The position numbers and the translations under genes were made by a program. The notes under the pieces are model-generated. The model was not told the origin of the DNA. It saw only the letters and a program-made list of their open reading frames with translations, and searched no databases. A stretch of 64,000 nucleotides of DNA from Candidatus Obscuribacterales bacterium (GTDB lineage Bacteria; Cyanobacteriota; Vampirovibrionia; Obscuribacterales; Obscuribacteraceae): the NCBI GenBank assembly GCA_031292355.1, contig JARLHI010000030.1:1-64000 (forward strand), in the 5' to 3' direction. Every line of letters begins with the position of its first letter. The stretch's first letter is position 1. Of this stretch, positions 1 through 8,387 are shown piece by piece.

Positions 1-205
1 CATAACCGGTGAGTGAGCAGCGATTGCCCACTTCGAGCCGAGGGGCATTACGGAAACACTAGGTCTGCGCAGACCGGAAACAGTAATAAGTAGCCCGCTT
101 TAAGTGACGGACTGACTGAAGCTTAGAGAAATATTGAGCCTCATCGCAAGAGGCAGTCAGGCAATAGTAAAAAGACCACCGCGAAGCAATTCGGGTGGTC
201 TTTTT
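1..205 (+). ncRNA. Structured RNA, copy 1 (unknown class)
   Basis: This is about 205 nt of a 211-bp sequence repeated at 3073-3283 with five substitutions and two single-base indels. It can be folded by eye as a three-way junction. ATTGC (23-27) closes with GCAAT (161-165), and CACTT (29-33) pairs with AAGTG (102-106). GGGC-ATTAC (43-51) pairs with GTAAT (83-87) and GCCC (93-96), capped by the hairpin GGTCT/AGACC (62-75). A second arm is CTGACT/AGTCAG (112-160) carrying GCCTC/GAGGC. It ends in an intrinsic terminator. I do not recognise the class: it is not tmRNA, RNase P, SRP RNA or a riboswitch I know, and 6S RNA would be one long hairpin. The left end may be cut by the window edge. It is either a free small RNA or a terminating leader of the hydrolase gene at 297. 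Confidence 0.6.
169..205 (+). terminator. Intrinsic terminator of RNA copy 1
   Basis: The stem GACCACC/GGTGGTC is followed by an inner CGAA/TTCG helix with a GCAA (GNRA) tetraloop and one bulged G. A run of As lies 5' and TTTTT lies 3'. The A-run makes it potentially bidirectional, but the repeat orientation and the downstream gene argue for plus-strand use. Confidence 0.85.
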
Positions 206-244
206 ATTTGCCTATCTTGACTCTAAACGGAGCGTGATACTTTT

Positions 245-352
245 ATGACGATAACGAGACGCGATTTTCTCGCAGCTACCAGCGAGTACCACTTAGATGC
301 ACGCACCATCCTGGACATTGCCAGAGCAACAGACTTTTCGAGTGATCGAAAA
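245..352 (+). other. Short ORF with Tat-like start, possible gene remnant
   Basis: ATG at 245 opens a 35-codon frame beginning MTITRRDFLAAT, which matches a twin-arginine (RRxFL) signal start. No hydrophobic segment follows, and the frame runs out of phase into the hydrolase gene. It could be a decayed 5' end of a secreted protein or a chance ORF. A GGAG lies 13 bases upstream of the ATG. Confidence 0.2.
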
Positions 353-2261
353 TGAATGGATTCCTCTTGAAGAAGGCACAAAGCTTGGCGCCAGGATCTG
401 GTTGCCGGAAGGAGCAGAACAAAAACCTGTGCCTGTCGTTTTGGAATACCTGCCCTATCGCAAACGCGACGACCTGCGCTGGCGTGATGACGCCACAGCC
501 CTCAATCTAGCACCATATGGTATCGCCTTTGCACGTGTAGATATCAGAGGCACTGGTGACTCGGGCGGAGTAATGACTGATGAATATGCCGAACCTGAAT
601 TGAAAGACGGTGTGGAATGTATTGCGTGGCTAGCTCGACAACCGTGGTGCACCGGTGCAGTGGGGATGCGAGGCATTTCCTGGGGTGGCATCAATACGCT
701 GCAAATTGCTGCCATGGCGCCGCCGGCTCTTAAAGCGATAATGCCGATGGGCTGCGCCGACAATCGCTTCACAGGCGACGCGCACTATATTGGCGGTGCT
801 CTTGCCGCGGAGAATTTCACATGGGGCAGCTACTTTAAGGTGATCATGGCGGCTCCGCCAGACCCCGAAATTAGCGGAGAGAATTGGGAAGAGATTTGGC
901 AAGAGCGACTGGATGCCACACCCGCCTTATTAAGAGAATGGACGTCTCATCAACGTTATGACGAATACTGGCAACGTGGTTCAGTCGCTACGGATTACAG
1001 TCTCATAAAATGTCCTGTCTATGTAGTGAGCGGTTGGCTCGATCCGTATTCCAGCATGGTTGCAGATTTGCTCGCCGGTCTTAAAGTGCCGCGAAAAGCT
1101 CTGATAGGTCCCTGGGGACACCTCATGCCGAACCTGCCGAAACCAATGAGCCTCGCTTGGGCTCACGAAGAAGTGCGATGGTGGCAAAAGTGGTTGCTTG
1201 ATGTCGAAACAGGGATCATGGACGAACCAATGTTCCGTTCTTTCCTTGCTTATGAAACTCTGTCGCAAGTACATCCGCTCGAGATTCCCGGGCGCTGGGT
1301 CGCAGATGACAGCTGGCCTTCAGTCAATATCAAAGGTCATGAACTGAATCTCGGCGATGGCACATTGGCCCCAGATATGGTGCCAGTATCTTTTCTTACG
1401 CACGTCGGTGACAAAATAGTCGGCATGTGCAAACCCCAATGGATGCCGAGCCTACCGCCTGATCAAACACCAGACGATTTAAAATCTCTCGTATTTGACT
1501 CGAAATCGCTTGAGGCTGATATCGAAATTCTGGGTGTACCTGTAGCTAAGATTCGAGTGAGCGCAAACGTACCCGTGGCGAAATTAGTAGTGCGATTGAA
1601 TGAGGTGCTCCCAGATGGGCAGTCGTGGCTGGTTAGCTATGGCGTGTTGAACTTGACTCATCGTGATTCACACGAACATCCACAACCTCTTACCGCGGGC
1701 ATTTTCTATGATGTTGAAGTTCCACTCTATATGGTGGCACACCGTTTCAAGAAAGGCAGTAAAATTCGGGCGGCAATTTCCGAGACATTATGGCCACTAG
1801 TCTGGCCTTCTCCAGAAATTGCCACACTAACAATTGCACTCGGTCATTCCAGCCTGATTCTGCCTGTTCGTGATGCAGTTGAAGACCCTGTTTTTTCCAT
1901 ACCAATTATCCATTCGGCCGGTGTAAGCCATTATTTCCATAGCGAGAACAGTTCAGGCACCTCAGTGAAATTCAAGTCGCCACTTGAGCGTAAAAGAATA
2001 TATGACATAGGCACCATTCTAGAATCACAATCAACACAAACATTCGTCATCAAAGAAGGTCTGCCAAACAGCGGGCTTTGGGTACAGCAGAACACCAGTG
2101 CTTGGAAGCGTGGTGATTGGAATTGCACTGTCAGCGCTGATTACGAACTAACATCTTCTACTGAAGAATTTCAATTGAAGGAAGTGTTGCGAGCAAAAAA
2201 AGACGACGAAGAAATATTTAGACGCGAGCAAATCAGCACCATCAAGAGAGACCTACTTTAA
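297..2261 (+). CDS. CocE/NonD family serine hydrolase
   Basis: A 654-residue protein of the CocE / X-prolyl-dipeptidyl-peptidase-like acyl esterase family, which cleaves acyl or peptidyl bonds of small substrates. The alpha/beta hydrolase core contains the nucleophile elbow G-I-S-W-G-G with Ser128, a likely acid in VSGWLDP, and a likely His in GPWGH. The C-terminal third looks like the jelly-roll domain of S15-type hydrolases. The N-terminus (FRVIENEWIPL, then LEYLPYRKRD) is typical of cytoplasmic members without a signal peptide. ATG 297 sits directly after an in-frame TAG, so no earlier start in frame is possible, and no clear ribosome binding site precedes it. The gene lies about 90 bp downstream of the structured RNA. 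The substrate cannot be told from sequence. Confidence 0.85.
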   Translation: MHAPSWTLPEQQTFRVIENEWIPLEEGTKLGARIWLPEGAEQKPVPVVLEYLPYRKRDDLRWRDDATALNLAPYGIAFARVDIRGTGDSGGVMTDEYAEPELKDGVECIAWLARQPWCTGAVGMRGISWGGINTLQIAAMAPPALKAIMPMGCADNRFTGDAHYIGGALAAENFTWGSYFKVIMAAPPDPEISGENWEEIWQERLDATPALLREWTSHQRYDEYWQRGSVATDYSLIKCPVYVVSGWLDPYSSMVADLLAGLKVPRKALIGPWGHLMPNLPKPMSLAWAHEEVRWWQKWLLDVETGIMDEPMFRSFLAYETLSQVHPLEIPGRWVADDSWPSVNIKGHELNLGDGTLAPDMVPVSFLTHVGDKIVGMCKPQWMPSLPPDQTPDDLKSLVFDSKSLEADIEILGVPVAKIRVSANVPVAKLVVRLNEVLPDGQSWLVSYGVLNLTHRDSHEHPQPLTAGIFYDVEVPLYMVAHRFKKGSKIRAAISETLWPLVWPSPEIATLTIALGHSSLILPVRDAVEDPVFSIPIIHSAGVSHYFHSENSSGTSVKFKSPLERKRIYDIGTILESQSTQTFVIKEGLPNSGLWVQQNTSAWKRGDWNCTVSADYELTSSTEEFQLKEVLRAKKDDEEIFRREQISTIKRDLL

Positions 2262-2307
2262 GATAGCCGCTAGCATTTGAAGCCAAAGCGAAATTTCCAG
2301 GTCGTCC

Positions 2308-2784
2308 CTAGTGTCCCCACTTACGAAGAAATTCGGCAAACTCAGGAATTTGGCTTTTGGCAAGCTTTTCCGACGACTTTGAAAAAAACGCACGCATTCC
2401 TTTTGCAAACTCAGTTTCACCAGACAACAAGTCGTCCAGTTGACCAAACCACTGGATTTGCTCGACTCCGGCATTGATTTTATTTAGTTCGTCTACTGCT
2501 TTTTGGTCAAAATCATCTGATGTCACAGACTCCACAAAATTCTTTGCCTTTGTAAAACGTTCTGTATCTAAGGTGTCCAAGCTATGTGCAAGCAGTGGGA
2601 ATTTTGCTAAGAAGTTGACTAGTTCCTCTTTAGAGTCAAACCAACTAAAATTTCCTGAGCCTCCACCGATAGTATCTGGAGAGTCATCATAGGCAAAGAA
2701 CCCCCAAGAATAAGAAGCGGGTTCTTTTTCAAAGGACTTCTCGAAAGCCTGTTCAAGCTCGGCATGATTCGGAACAGCGTGCAT
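2308..2784 (-). CDS. Hypothetical protein, 158 aa
   Basis: No family recognised. A soluble acidic protein of 158 residues without signal peptide or membrane segment. It has aromatic-rich N-terminal strands (around SWGFFAYDD, residues 26-34) and a helical C-terminal half. The start is supported by AAAGGA nine bases upstream of the ATG. It faces the CocE gene convergently, with 46 bp between the stop codons, and lies inside the interval bounded by the two RNA repeats. Confidence 0.6.
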   Translation of the reverse strand: MHAVPNHAELEQAFEKSFEKEPASYSWGFFAYDDSPDTIGGGSGNFSWFDSKEELVNFLAKFPLLAHSLDTLDTERFTKAKNFVESVTSDDFDQKAVDELNKINAGVEQIQWFGQLDDLLSGETEFAKGMRAFFSKSSEKLAKSQIPEFAEFLRKWGH

Positions 2785-3072
2785 TTTATGTCCTTTCGAA
2801 AACAGAAACTATTTAGGCAAATTCAAAATCTAAAGAGGCGAAAGAGTACTTAATATACACACATTCAGCCGCTAGTATATACAAAATCCACCAAACCCAT
2901 CCGCTTGGATATGCAATCCGTGCAACCGCGGCTACGACGACAGATCGAGAGCTTGACTGCTTCTCCTAGCGAAAAGATTCGTACCTAGAGCCAGTTGAAA
3001 TTTGCCAAGCGCATGTCCATTAACTGTCTTCTGGGGTACTGGAAGGTTCTCCAAAGCCGGTTATACTAGATG

Positions 3073-3277
3073 CATAACCGGTGAGTGAGCAGCGATTGCC
3101 ACTTCGAGCCGAGGGGCATTACGGAAACACTAGGTCTGCGCAGACCGGAAACTGTAGTGAGTAGCCCGCTTTAAGTGACGGACTGACTGAAGCTTAGAGA
3201 AATATTGAGCCTCCATCGCAAGAGGCAGTCAGGCAATAGTGAAAAGACCGCCGCGAAGCAATTCGGGTGGTCTTTTT
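3073..3277 (+). ncRNA. Structured RNA, copy 2 (unknown class)
   Basis: Second copy of the element at 1-205. Substitutions respect the proposed fold: ATTAC now faces GTAGT, so a U-A pair became U-G. In the terminator an A-U pair became G-U (GACCGCC/GGTGGTC). The extra C at about 3214 and the missing C near 3101 fall in a loop and at a helix junction. A TATACT hexamer at 3062-3067 sits 6-7 bases before the start of homology and could be a -10 box, but no convincing -35 is visible. The conserved block ends just after the T-run, so the RNA and its terminator are the unit that was copied. It lies about 45 bp upstream of the lyase-like reading frame at 3323. Confidence 0.6.
3242..3277 (+). terminator. 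Intrinsic terminator of RNA copy 2
   Basis: Same hairpin as in copy 1 (CGAA/TTCG helix, GCAA loop, T5 tail). The A-to-G change in the 5' arm is tolerated as a G-U pair, which is consistent with selection on the RNA structure. Confidence 0.85.
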
Positions 3278-3322
3278 ATTTGCTTTTTTTGTCGATTCAA
3301 AGACACGACCAGTGTCAAACCA

Positions 3323-4430
3323 ATGGGGAAGTTTTTGGTTCCATTTATGTATCAGACCAAAAGTACAAACTATCTGCTGCCGCACTTTTCTGCCGTCGTT
3401 TTGCTCGCACAAAACTTTCCGATTGCAGCGATGGCGCAAGAAGGGCCAAATCCTGACTATCCGCCACTCATCAACGTGACCGGCACTCAGTTTTATAGTG
3501 ACAGCCGCGGCTCTGTCGTCAACGAAGTCAGTGAGAAAGAAAACAAAAAAGCCAGTCACCGATTTCGCTGAATACGTAATCGAATCGATTGACGGACAAC
3601 CGCGCTGGAGCAAGCTCAAAAACCTTTCAATAGAAAGTGCTAATGCCACGTTGGAAGAATGGGCTAGAGCTGATGCACTTCGCTCGAGCAACGATACAAA
3701 CGGCCGTTATAGCCGACAAGGTGGTATCAATCGACGGATAATGATCGGTACAATGGCAATGCTAGCGCTTAAGCTAAAAGCGCACGGAGTGCAACTCGGA
3801 CCAAACGTTACTCCGTGGTTAGGAAAACGAGTGCATGAGTTAATAGCCAATTGGCACAAGGCAAATGCAACAGGCGGTAACCTTTACGTCCAAGATGGCT
3901 TCACGAGCGCAGTCTACCGTCTATTGGCCTATGATAAAATTTGCTATCAGGCTCAAGATGAAATCTGGCAAAATGGCATCAAAGGTATCGACGAAAACGG
4001 TTATGTAGCCACTGAGATTACCAGAGGGCGACGCGCCCTAGTTTATCACTTACGCTATTTAAATTATTTACTCTTTTTGCGAGCCGCCAGGCGTTCACTT
4101 GGTATTCATACGAGACCCTGGGAAGAGCGACGCCTGAAAGCGCTTGGGGCTCTTATTTGTCGCACACAATGCGACCAAAAAGAAATGTCGTCCAAAGCAA
4201 ATTCAACCGATATGGAAATACCTGGAGATTGGGGTACGCGCGTCCTCGTTGCATTCGGCGAAGATCTTCTAACTCAAGACTGGGAAGCGTGCGGCACTAA
4301 AGTTAAAGCGTTCGGCGATCCTTCTGATGGTGGCGACCTCAATATCGTCAAAAAGATGTTTGATGATCTAGCAGCTCAGCGAGACAAACAGGCAAAAAAC
4401 AGTGACGCGCAGCCACCCAAAGAAATTTGA
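3323..4430 (+). pseudogene. Alginate-lyase-like secreted protein, frameshifted
   Basis: Two overlapping frames make one protein. Frame 2, with ATG at 3323 or 3347, gives a signal peptide ending in IAAMAQ and a short mature part ending ...SEKENKK. Frame 3 continues from about 3545 with PVTDFAEYVIESIDG through to 4430. The junction is an A6 run at 3545-3550, and a net +1 shift is needed. The large frame resembles the alginate lyase (PL5/AlgL) alpha-helical domain, most clearly at GYVATEITRGRRALVYH, which parallels the family's conserved R-A-L-x-Y-H block. The Asn-His pair of AlgL is not evident (the equivalent region reads NLYVQDGF), so activity on alginate is uncertain. The gene may be a pseudogene, a sequencing indel, or expressed by slippage at the A-run. 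As one chain it would have about 369 residues, close to AlgL size. Confidence 0.5.
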
Positions 4431-4432
4431 AT

Positions 4433-5293
4433 TCAGATCGTGCCAATCAATAACTCTTCTGCATTATTCGGTGGACGAAATCCGTCAATTCTATTTGCAA
4501 AATAGCGAGCGGTAAGCTCTGTAGCCGAGATATGTTGTGCTTCTTTGAAGCCACAGTCGCGAGCAAGAGCCATGATTTCTGCTGGCTTGAAAAAACTGAG
4601 AAACGGGGTTCCACTGTTACGCGCGCCTTTTTCTGCCATCTCGAGTCCTGGACGCACTTCTGGATCTGCCATCTCCAGCGGTAGCAAGAACGTCATAGCA
4701 AAAATTGATCCAGGAGCCAGCGCTGCAACTTCCCGCAAAGTGGTGGCATTGGCACCTTTAGTGAGATACATACTAACACCAGTCGAAACAATGACTGCGG
4801 GCTTGGTATCATCGAAACCAGCGCTCACGAGCGCATCCAACCAGGACCTACCAACTTCAAAACAGAATGGTACAAAGCGCAGCCATTCGGGAACACCGAA
4901 ACCAAGCTCAATCAGACGCATACGTTTCCATTCTTGCGGACCAGGCTGATCGATTTCGAACACTTTTAAATTGGAGGCGACCTCTGGCCTGCGCTGAGCA
5001 AAACTATCAAGACCGGCGCCAAGAATGACGTACTGCGTCAGCCCGCAAGCGGCTTGCTCGATGACCAGATCTTCAATGAAGCGAGCACGAGCGACGATGG
5101 ACGCACGAAATGGTCGCGTGAAAGTCGGGTCCATATCAGGCCGACTGCGCCAGTCCTCGTCTGGTGCAACGAGCTGCAGACCAATCTCGTCTTCGAGCAC
5201 ATGCGGAGACGCATCCACCTGAACATGCATAGCTCGCCATAGTGCTACGCGCACTGCACTGCTCTCTGCTGCTACTGTTTCTTGATCAGGCAT
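4433..5293 (-). CDS. SAM-dependent methyltransferase, LCM-like
   Basis: A 286-residue class I methyltransferase of the leucine-carboxyl-methyltransferase-like group (TIGR00027 type). The SAM-binding motif YVILGAGLDSFA (about residues 88-99) is followed by the acidic strand end FEIDQPGPQEWKR, both hallmarks of this family. Later strands include VIVSTGVSMYL. The substrate is unknown; relatives methylate polyketide or other small-molecule acids in some bacteria. AGGA five bases before the ATG supports the start. It is the second gene after the GH30 glycosidase (17-bp gap), suggesting co-transcription, although the functional link is unclear. Confidence 0.8.
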   Translation of the reverse strand: MPDQETVAAESSAVRVALWRAMHVQVDASPHVLEDEIGLQLVAPDEDWRSRPDMDPTFTRPFRASIVARARFIEDLVIEQAACGLTQYVILGAGLDSFAQRRPEVASNLKVFEIDQPGPQEWKRMRLIELGFGVPEWLRFVPFCFEVGRSWLDALVSAGFDDTKPAVIVSTGVSMYLTKGANATTLREVAALAPGSIFAMTFLLPLEMADPEVRPGLEMAEKGARNSGTPFLSFFKPAEIMALARDCGFKEAQHISATELTARYFANRIDGFRPPNNAEELLIGTI

Positions 5294-5310
5294 TTTTCCT
5301 GCTCCATCAA

Positions 5311-6726
5311 TTACCAGACTACTGTAGTAATTGAATCTGCGTCCAGGTTTAACGCTGTTTCTTTTTCGCCAGCGCGCACTTTAATCGGACGTGCAGCACC
5401 GCTGTTGGTCAACACAAGAACACGCTGACCATCAGGATTTACAAACGCTACATGAGCGATATCGGCCACTTCGCCTTCTGATTGAATGCGATAGGCACCG
5501 CGCTTGATGAATTTGGAAAATTGGGCAAGCGCATAATATTGACCGCTTCTTGTCACTTCTTTTGTTTTGGAATTGACTGTAACAATGCCACCACAGGGAA
5601 ATGGTCCAAGATTTGGTTTGCCGTTTTCGTCAAGGGCGATGTTCCAGGCCGTCACGGACCGGCACCAGTTGCGGAAAATGCCTGTGAAGGTACGACCCCA
5701 TTTTGTCCAATCGGTGCGGTAGGCTTTGTCTGTATAATCGGGACCACCTTCAGTCCAGTACATCTTCGCATCAGGGTACGCGTTGTGCACGCGCGTCATG
5801 CGATCTGGTTCACCAAGATAACCATGCCAGGCAATTCCTGTTGCGTATTTGCGCACATCCGGCGATTCCAATTCGCAAATCGCTCGCCCCCATAAATTGT
5901 AGTTATGATCGATCAACCAGATTTGCGTTTTAAGACCAGCCTTATCGAGCGCTGGTCCAAGATGCAATGCTGTGAAATCGGCTTCGATTTCTTGAGGCCA
6001 AGAGCATGCCGGCATACGTCCATCTTGATCGGTATCAACTTCGTTTTGAATCGTCACTGCTGGAACAGGCACACCTTCAGCTGCATACGCCTGCAAAAAT
6101 TTCACGAAATAATTGGCATATGCAGACAAATACTGACGATGCATGGTGCCACCAAGCAGTGACTTCCCTGATTTCATCCATCCCGGTGGGCTCCAAGGTG
6201 TGGAGAATAAAAACAAATCAGGATTGGTATGAATCGCTTCGCGCAGCATTGGCAATATGTACTGGCGATCAAAGTCAATTGAGAAGCGCTTTAATTCAGG
6301 ATCTGGCTCACCTTCGTCATAGCTATAAACCCCAGTAGAATAGTCACTGGAGCCGATGCAGGTGCGGCAAACATTCAGTCCCAATTCGCTCGGTGCAAAC
6401 AGCTCATGAAAGAGCTTCTGTCGAGCCTCTGCCGGCATCTCCTTAAATGTGAAGCAGCTGGCATCAGTAAATGCGCCACCAAAACCAAGGATTGTCTGAA
6501 ATTTTTTCGTTGCGTCCACATGGATGGTGTCACGTGCGGTGCCCTGTCCAATTGGCTTCCACGAGAGTGGTTGACTGGTGTTTGAAAGCAATTTTGCCGG
6601 AGCGGTGATTGTCACACTGCTTGCTTTGCTGCTGCTGCTAATCGTCTCGTCGGCGATACAGCTGCCAGTGAGGTTTGCAACAACTAATCCTGCGGCTAAA
6701 AACAGGTATTTCAAAGAGTGATTCAT
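5311..6726 (-). CDS. GH30-family glycosidase (glucosylceramidase-like)
   Basis: A secreted 471-residue retaining beta-glycoside hydrolase of family 30. An N-terminal signal peptide covers about residues 1-26. GFGGAFTDASCF is the family's first conserved block, and TPWSPPGWMK follows. The acid/base Glu lies in TIQNE (residue 229) and the nucleophile Glu in YWTEGGP (residue 326). The C-terminal part forms the beta-sandwich typical of the family. Relatives hydrolyse glucosylceramide or beta-1,6-glucans. The ATG at 6726 is preferred over an upstream TTG because GAGGG lies about nine bases before it. It heads a two-gene unit with the methyltransferase. Confidence 0.9.
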   Translation of the reverse strand: MNHSLKYLFLAAGLVVANLTGSCIADETISSSSKASSVTITAPAKLLSNTSQPLSWKPIGQGTARDTIHVDATKKFQTILGFGGAFTDASCFTFKEMPAEARQKLFHELFAPSELGLNVCRTCIGSSDYSTGVYSYDEGEPDPELKRFSIDFDRQYILPMLREAIHTNPDLFLFSTPWSPPGWMKSGKSLLGGTMHRQYLSAYANYFVKFLQAYAAEGVPVPAVTIQNEVDTDQDGRMPACSWPQEIEADFTALHLGPALDKAGLKTQIWLIDHNYNLWGRAICELESPDVRKYATGIAWHGYLGEPDRMTRVHNAYPDAKMYWTEGGPDYTDKAYRTDWTKWGRTFTGIFRNWCRSVTAWNIALDENGKPNLGPFPCGGIVTVNSKTKEVTRSGQYYALAQFSKFIKRGAYRIQSEGEVADIAHVAFVNPDGQRVLVLTNSGAARPIKVRAGEKETALNLDADSITTVVW

Positions 6727-6767
6727 CAAGGTGGCCCTCGCAAATTGAAGGGCGATTGTAGCTTATC

Positions 6768-7289
6768 TTAGTTGCAGGCTGCCAGAGTCAATTGCACAGG
6801 AGTGCCAGCATACCTTCTCTCGAGATCTAGCAATAACGCTTTGGCGGCAAGCCCCCCGCCAAAGCCCGTCAATTCGCCTGAAGCGCCGATAACACGATGA
6901 CATGGAGCAATGATTGAAAGAGGATTTTTGCCGTTTGCAGCCCCTACTGCCCGGACTGCCTTTTCGTTTCCTATTTGTCGGGCAATATGCCCGTAACTTC
7001 TCGTTTCACCATAAGGAATGGTCAACAGGGCGTGCCAGACATTCTTTTGAAATTCAGTACCGACAAAATGCAGTGGCAGAGAGAAAGTTTGCCTGGCGCC
7101 CGCGAAGTACTCTAATAGTTGCGTTTCCGCAGTGACGAGAGTGGAATTTCCTTCGTCTAAGACACCCTCATCTAAGCGCACTCTTGTCGGTTTGTCGTTT
7201 TCCCACAGGATAGCTGTCAGACCAAATTCGCTCGCCACAAGCGTCAGATTGCCAACTGGAGTATCCACGAACTTATGCACGTATTTCAT
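6768..7289 (-). CDS. ogt: Methylated-DNA--protein-cysteine methyltransferase
   Basis: A 173-residue suicide repair protein that takes the methyl group from O6-methylguanine (and O4-methylthymine) in DNA. The active-site PCHRVIG motif holds acceptor Cys130. The preceding RAVGAANGKNP and the following GFGGGLAAK are the conserved DNA-recognition and C-terminal segments. Length fits Ogt rather than the longer Ada. AAGGAG seven bases before the ATG fixes the start. It is divergent from the hydrolase at 7500, with a candidate Ada-type operator in the shared 210-bp region, and close to the Ada/AlkA gene, so it probably belongs to an alkylation response. Confidence 0.93.
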   Translation of the reverse strand: MKYVHKFVDTPVGNLTLVASEFGLTAILWENDKPTRVRLDEGVLDEGNSTLVTAETQLLEYFAGARQTFSLPLHFVGTEFQKNVWHALLTIPYGETRSYGHIARQIGNEKAVRAVGAANGKNPLSIIAPCHRVIGASGELTGFGGGLAAKALLLDLERRYAGTPVQLTLAACN

Positions 7290-7437
7290 CGTAAGCTCCT
7301 TAAATTCAAGTTGTCAGCATCAATCGATTTTCGAGCCGTTGATAGTAGATTAGCTTTCTTTCCGCCTCAAACACGCCATTTTCGGACCTGTAATGGTTTC
7401 GGTTTAAATTAATCGTCGAAGTACATGTCCGATTCCG

Positions 7438-7459
7438 ACTAACGCAAGGTTGTCTTGCG
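7438..7459. promoter_or_regulatory. Candidate Ada-type operator (inverted repeat)
   Basis: CGCAAG-GTTGT-CTTGCG (7443-7459) is a perfect inverted repeat in the divergent region between ogt and the hydrolase at 7500. Its left half, ACTAACGCAAG, recurs exactly at 10478-10488 in front of the Ada/AlkA gene. The core GCAAGnTTGT resembles the E. coli Ada box region (AAAGCGCA followed by AGATTGT, from memory). Binding is inferred only. Confidence 0.35.
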
Positions 7460-7499
7460 AGTTATGATCTTACGAGTAGCGGACCAGATTGGAGATTGC

Positions 7500-8387
7500 A
7501 TGAAAACTACTAGCAACACCCTTGAGCATAGCGAAACAAAGTTCGAGCGAACGACTGTGGACGGTGTCTCCATTTTTTATAGAGAGGCCGGCGCCAAGAA
7601 CGCTCCTGTAATGCTACTACTTCATGGCTTTCCTTCTTCATCCCATCAGTTTAGAAATCTGATACCTAAGTTGGCGTCACATTATCACGTCATTGCACCA
7701 GATATGCCTGGTTTTGGTTTCACCGATGTGCCTGCCGAGCGAAACTACAGATACAGTTTTGATAATCTAGCGAAAACCATGCAAGCTTTTCTGGAAAAGA
7801 TTGGTGTCAAAAAGTTCTCAGTGTACATATTTGACTATGGTGCACCAGTTGGCTTGCGTCTGGCTGTCGCGAATCCTCAGAATGTCGAAGCGATAGTTTC
7901 GCAAAACGGTAATGCTTACGAAGAAGGATTAGGCGAATTCTGGGCTCCGCTCAAAAAATATTGGCAAGACCCTTCTAAAGAAAATCGTGAAGCTCTGCGA
8001 GCATTTACCGCTTTCGAGGCAACTAAGTGGCAGTACACAGTTGGTGTATCTGAGCCTGATTCAGTTGCCCCTGAATCCTACACACTTGATGCAGCATTAA
8101 TGCAACGCCCTGGCAATGCCGACATTCAACTAGATTTGTTTCTCGACTACGGCAACAATCTTCCGCTCTATCCAAGCTTTCAGGCATACTTCAAAAAAAC
8201 ACAAGTGCCGATGCTCGCAATATGGGGCAAAAACGATCCGATTTTTACGCCACCAGGTGCGGAAGCATTTAAAAGAGACAATCAAAATGTCGTCGTTGAA
8301 CTTATAGACACAGGACACTTTGCTCTCGAAACGCATTGCGATCACATTGCAGAGCGAATTCTAGCAACCTTTAAAGACCGGCGATGA
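7500..8387 (+). CDS. Alpha/beta hydrolase, dehalogenase/epoxide-hydrolase type
   Basis: A 295-residue cytoplasmic alpha/beta hydrolase. HGFPSSSHQF forms the oxyanion segment. The nucleophile position reads FDYGAP, giving Asp in place of Ser as in haloalkane dehalogenases and epoxide hydrolases. WGKNDPIF supplies the acid and DTGHFALETH the base His. The substrate is unknown. The start at 7500 is chosen because GGAG lies five bases upstream; an in-frame ATG at 7455 has none. It diverges from ogt and overlaps the 3' end of the MOSC gene by 17 bp in convergent orientation. The inverted repeat at 7443-7459 lies 40 bp upstream. Confidence 0.82.
   Translation: MKTTSNTLEHSETKFERTTVDGVSIFYREAGAKNAPVMLLLHGFPSSSHQFRNLIPKLASHYHVIAPDMPGFGFTDVPAERNYRYSFDNLAKTMQAFLEKIGVKKFSVYIFDYGAPVGLRLAVANPQNVEAIVSQNGNAYEEGLGEFWAPLKKYWQDPSKENREALRAFTAFEATKWQYTVGVSEPDSVAPESYTLDAALMQRPGNADIQLDLFLDYGNNLPLYPSFQAYFKKTQVPMLAIWGKNDPIFTPPGAEAFKRDNQNVVVELIDTGHFALETHCDHIAERILATFKDRR

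Noticed and set aside
1..205. 6S RNA as identity of the repeated RNA
   Set aside because: The fold drawn is a three-way junction with two arms, not a single long hairpin with a central bubble, and two near-identical adjacent copies would be unusual.
4545..4949. 134-codon plus-strand ORF inside the methyltransferase gene
   Set aside because: Shadow of the minus-strand gene; Ser/Arg-rich composition without a domain.
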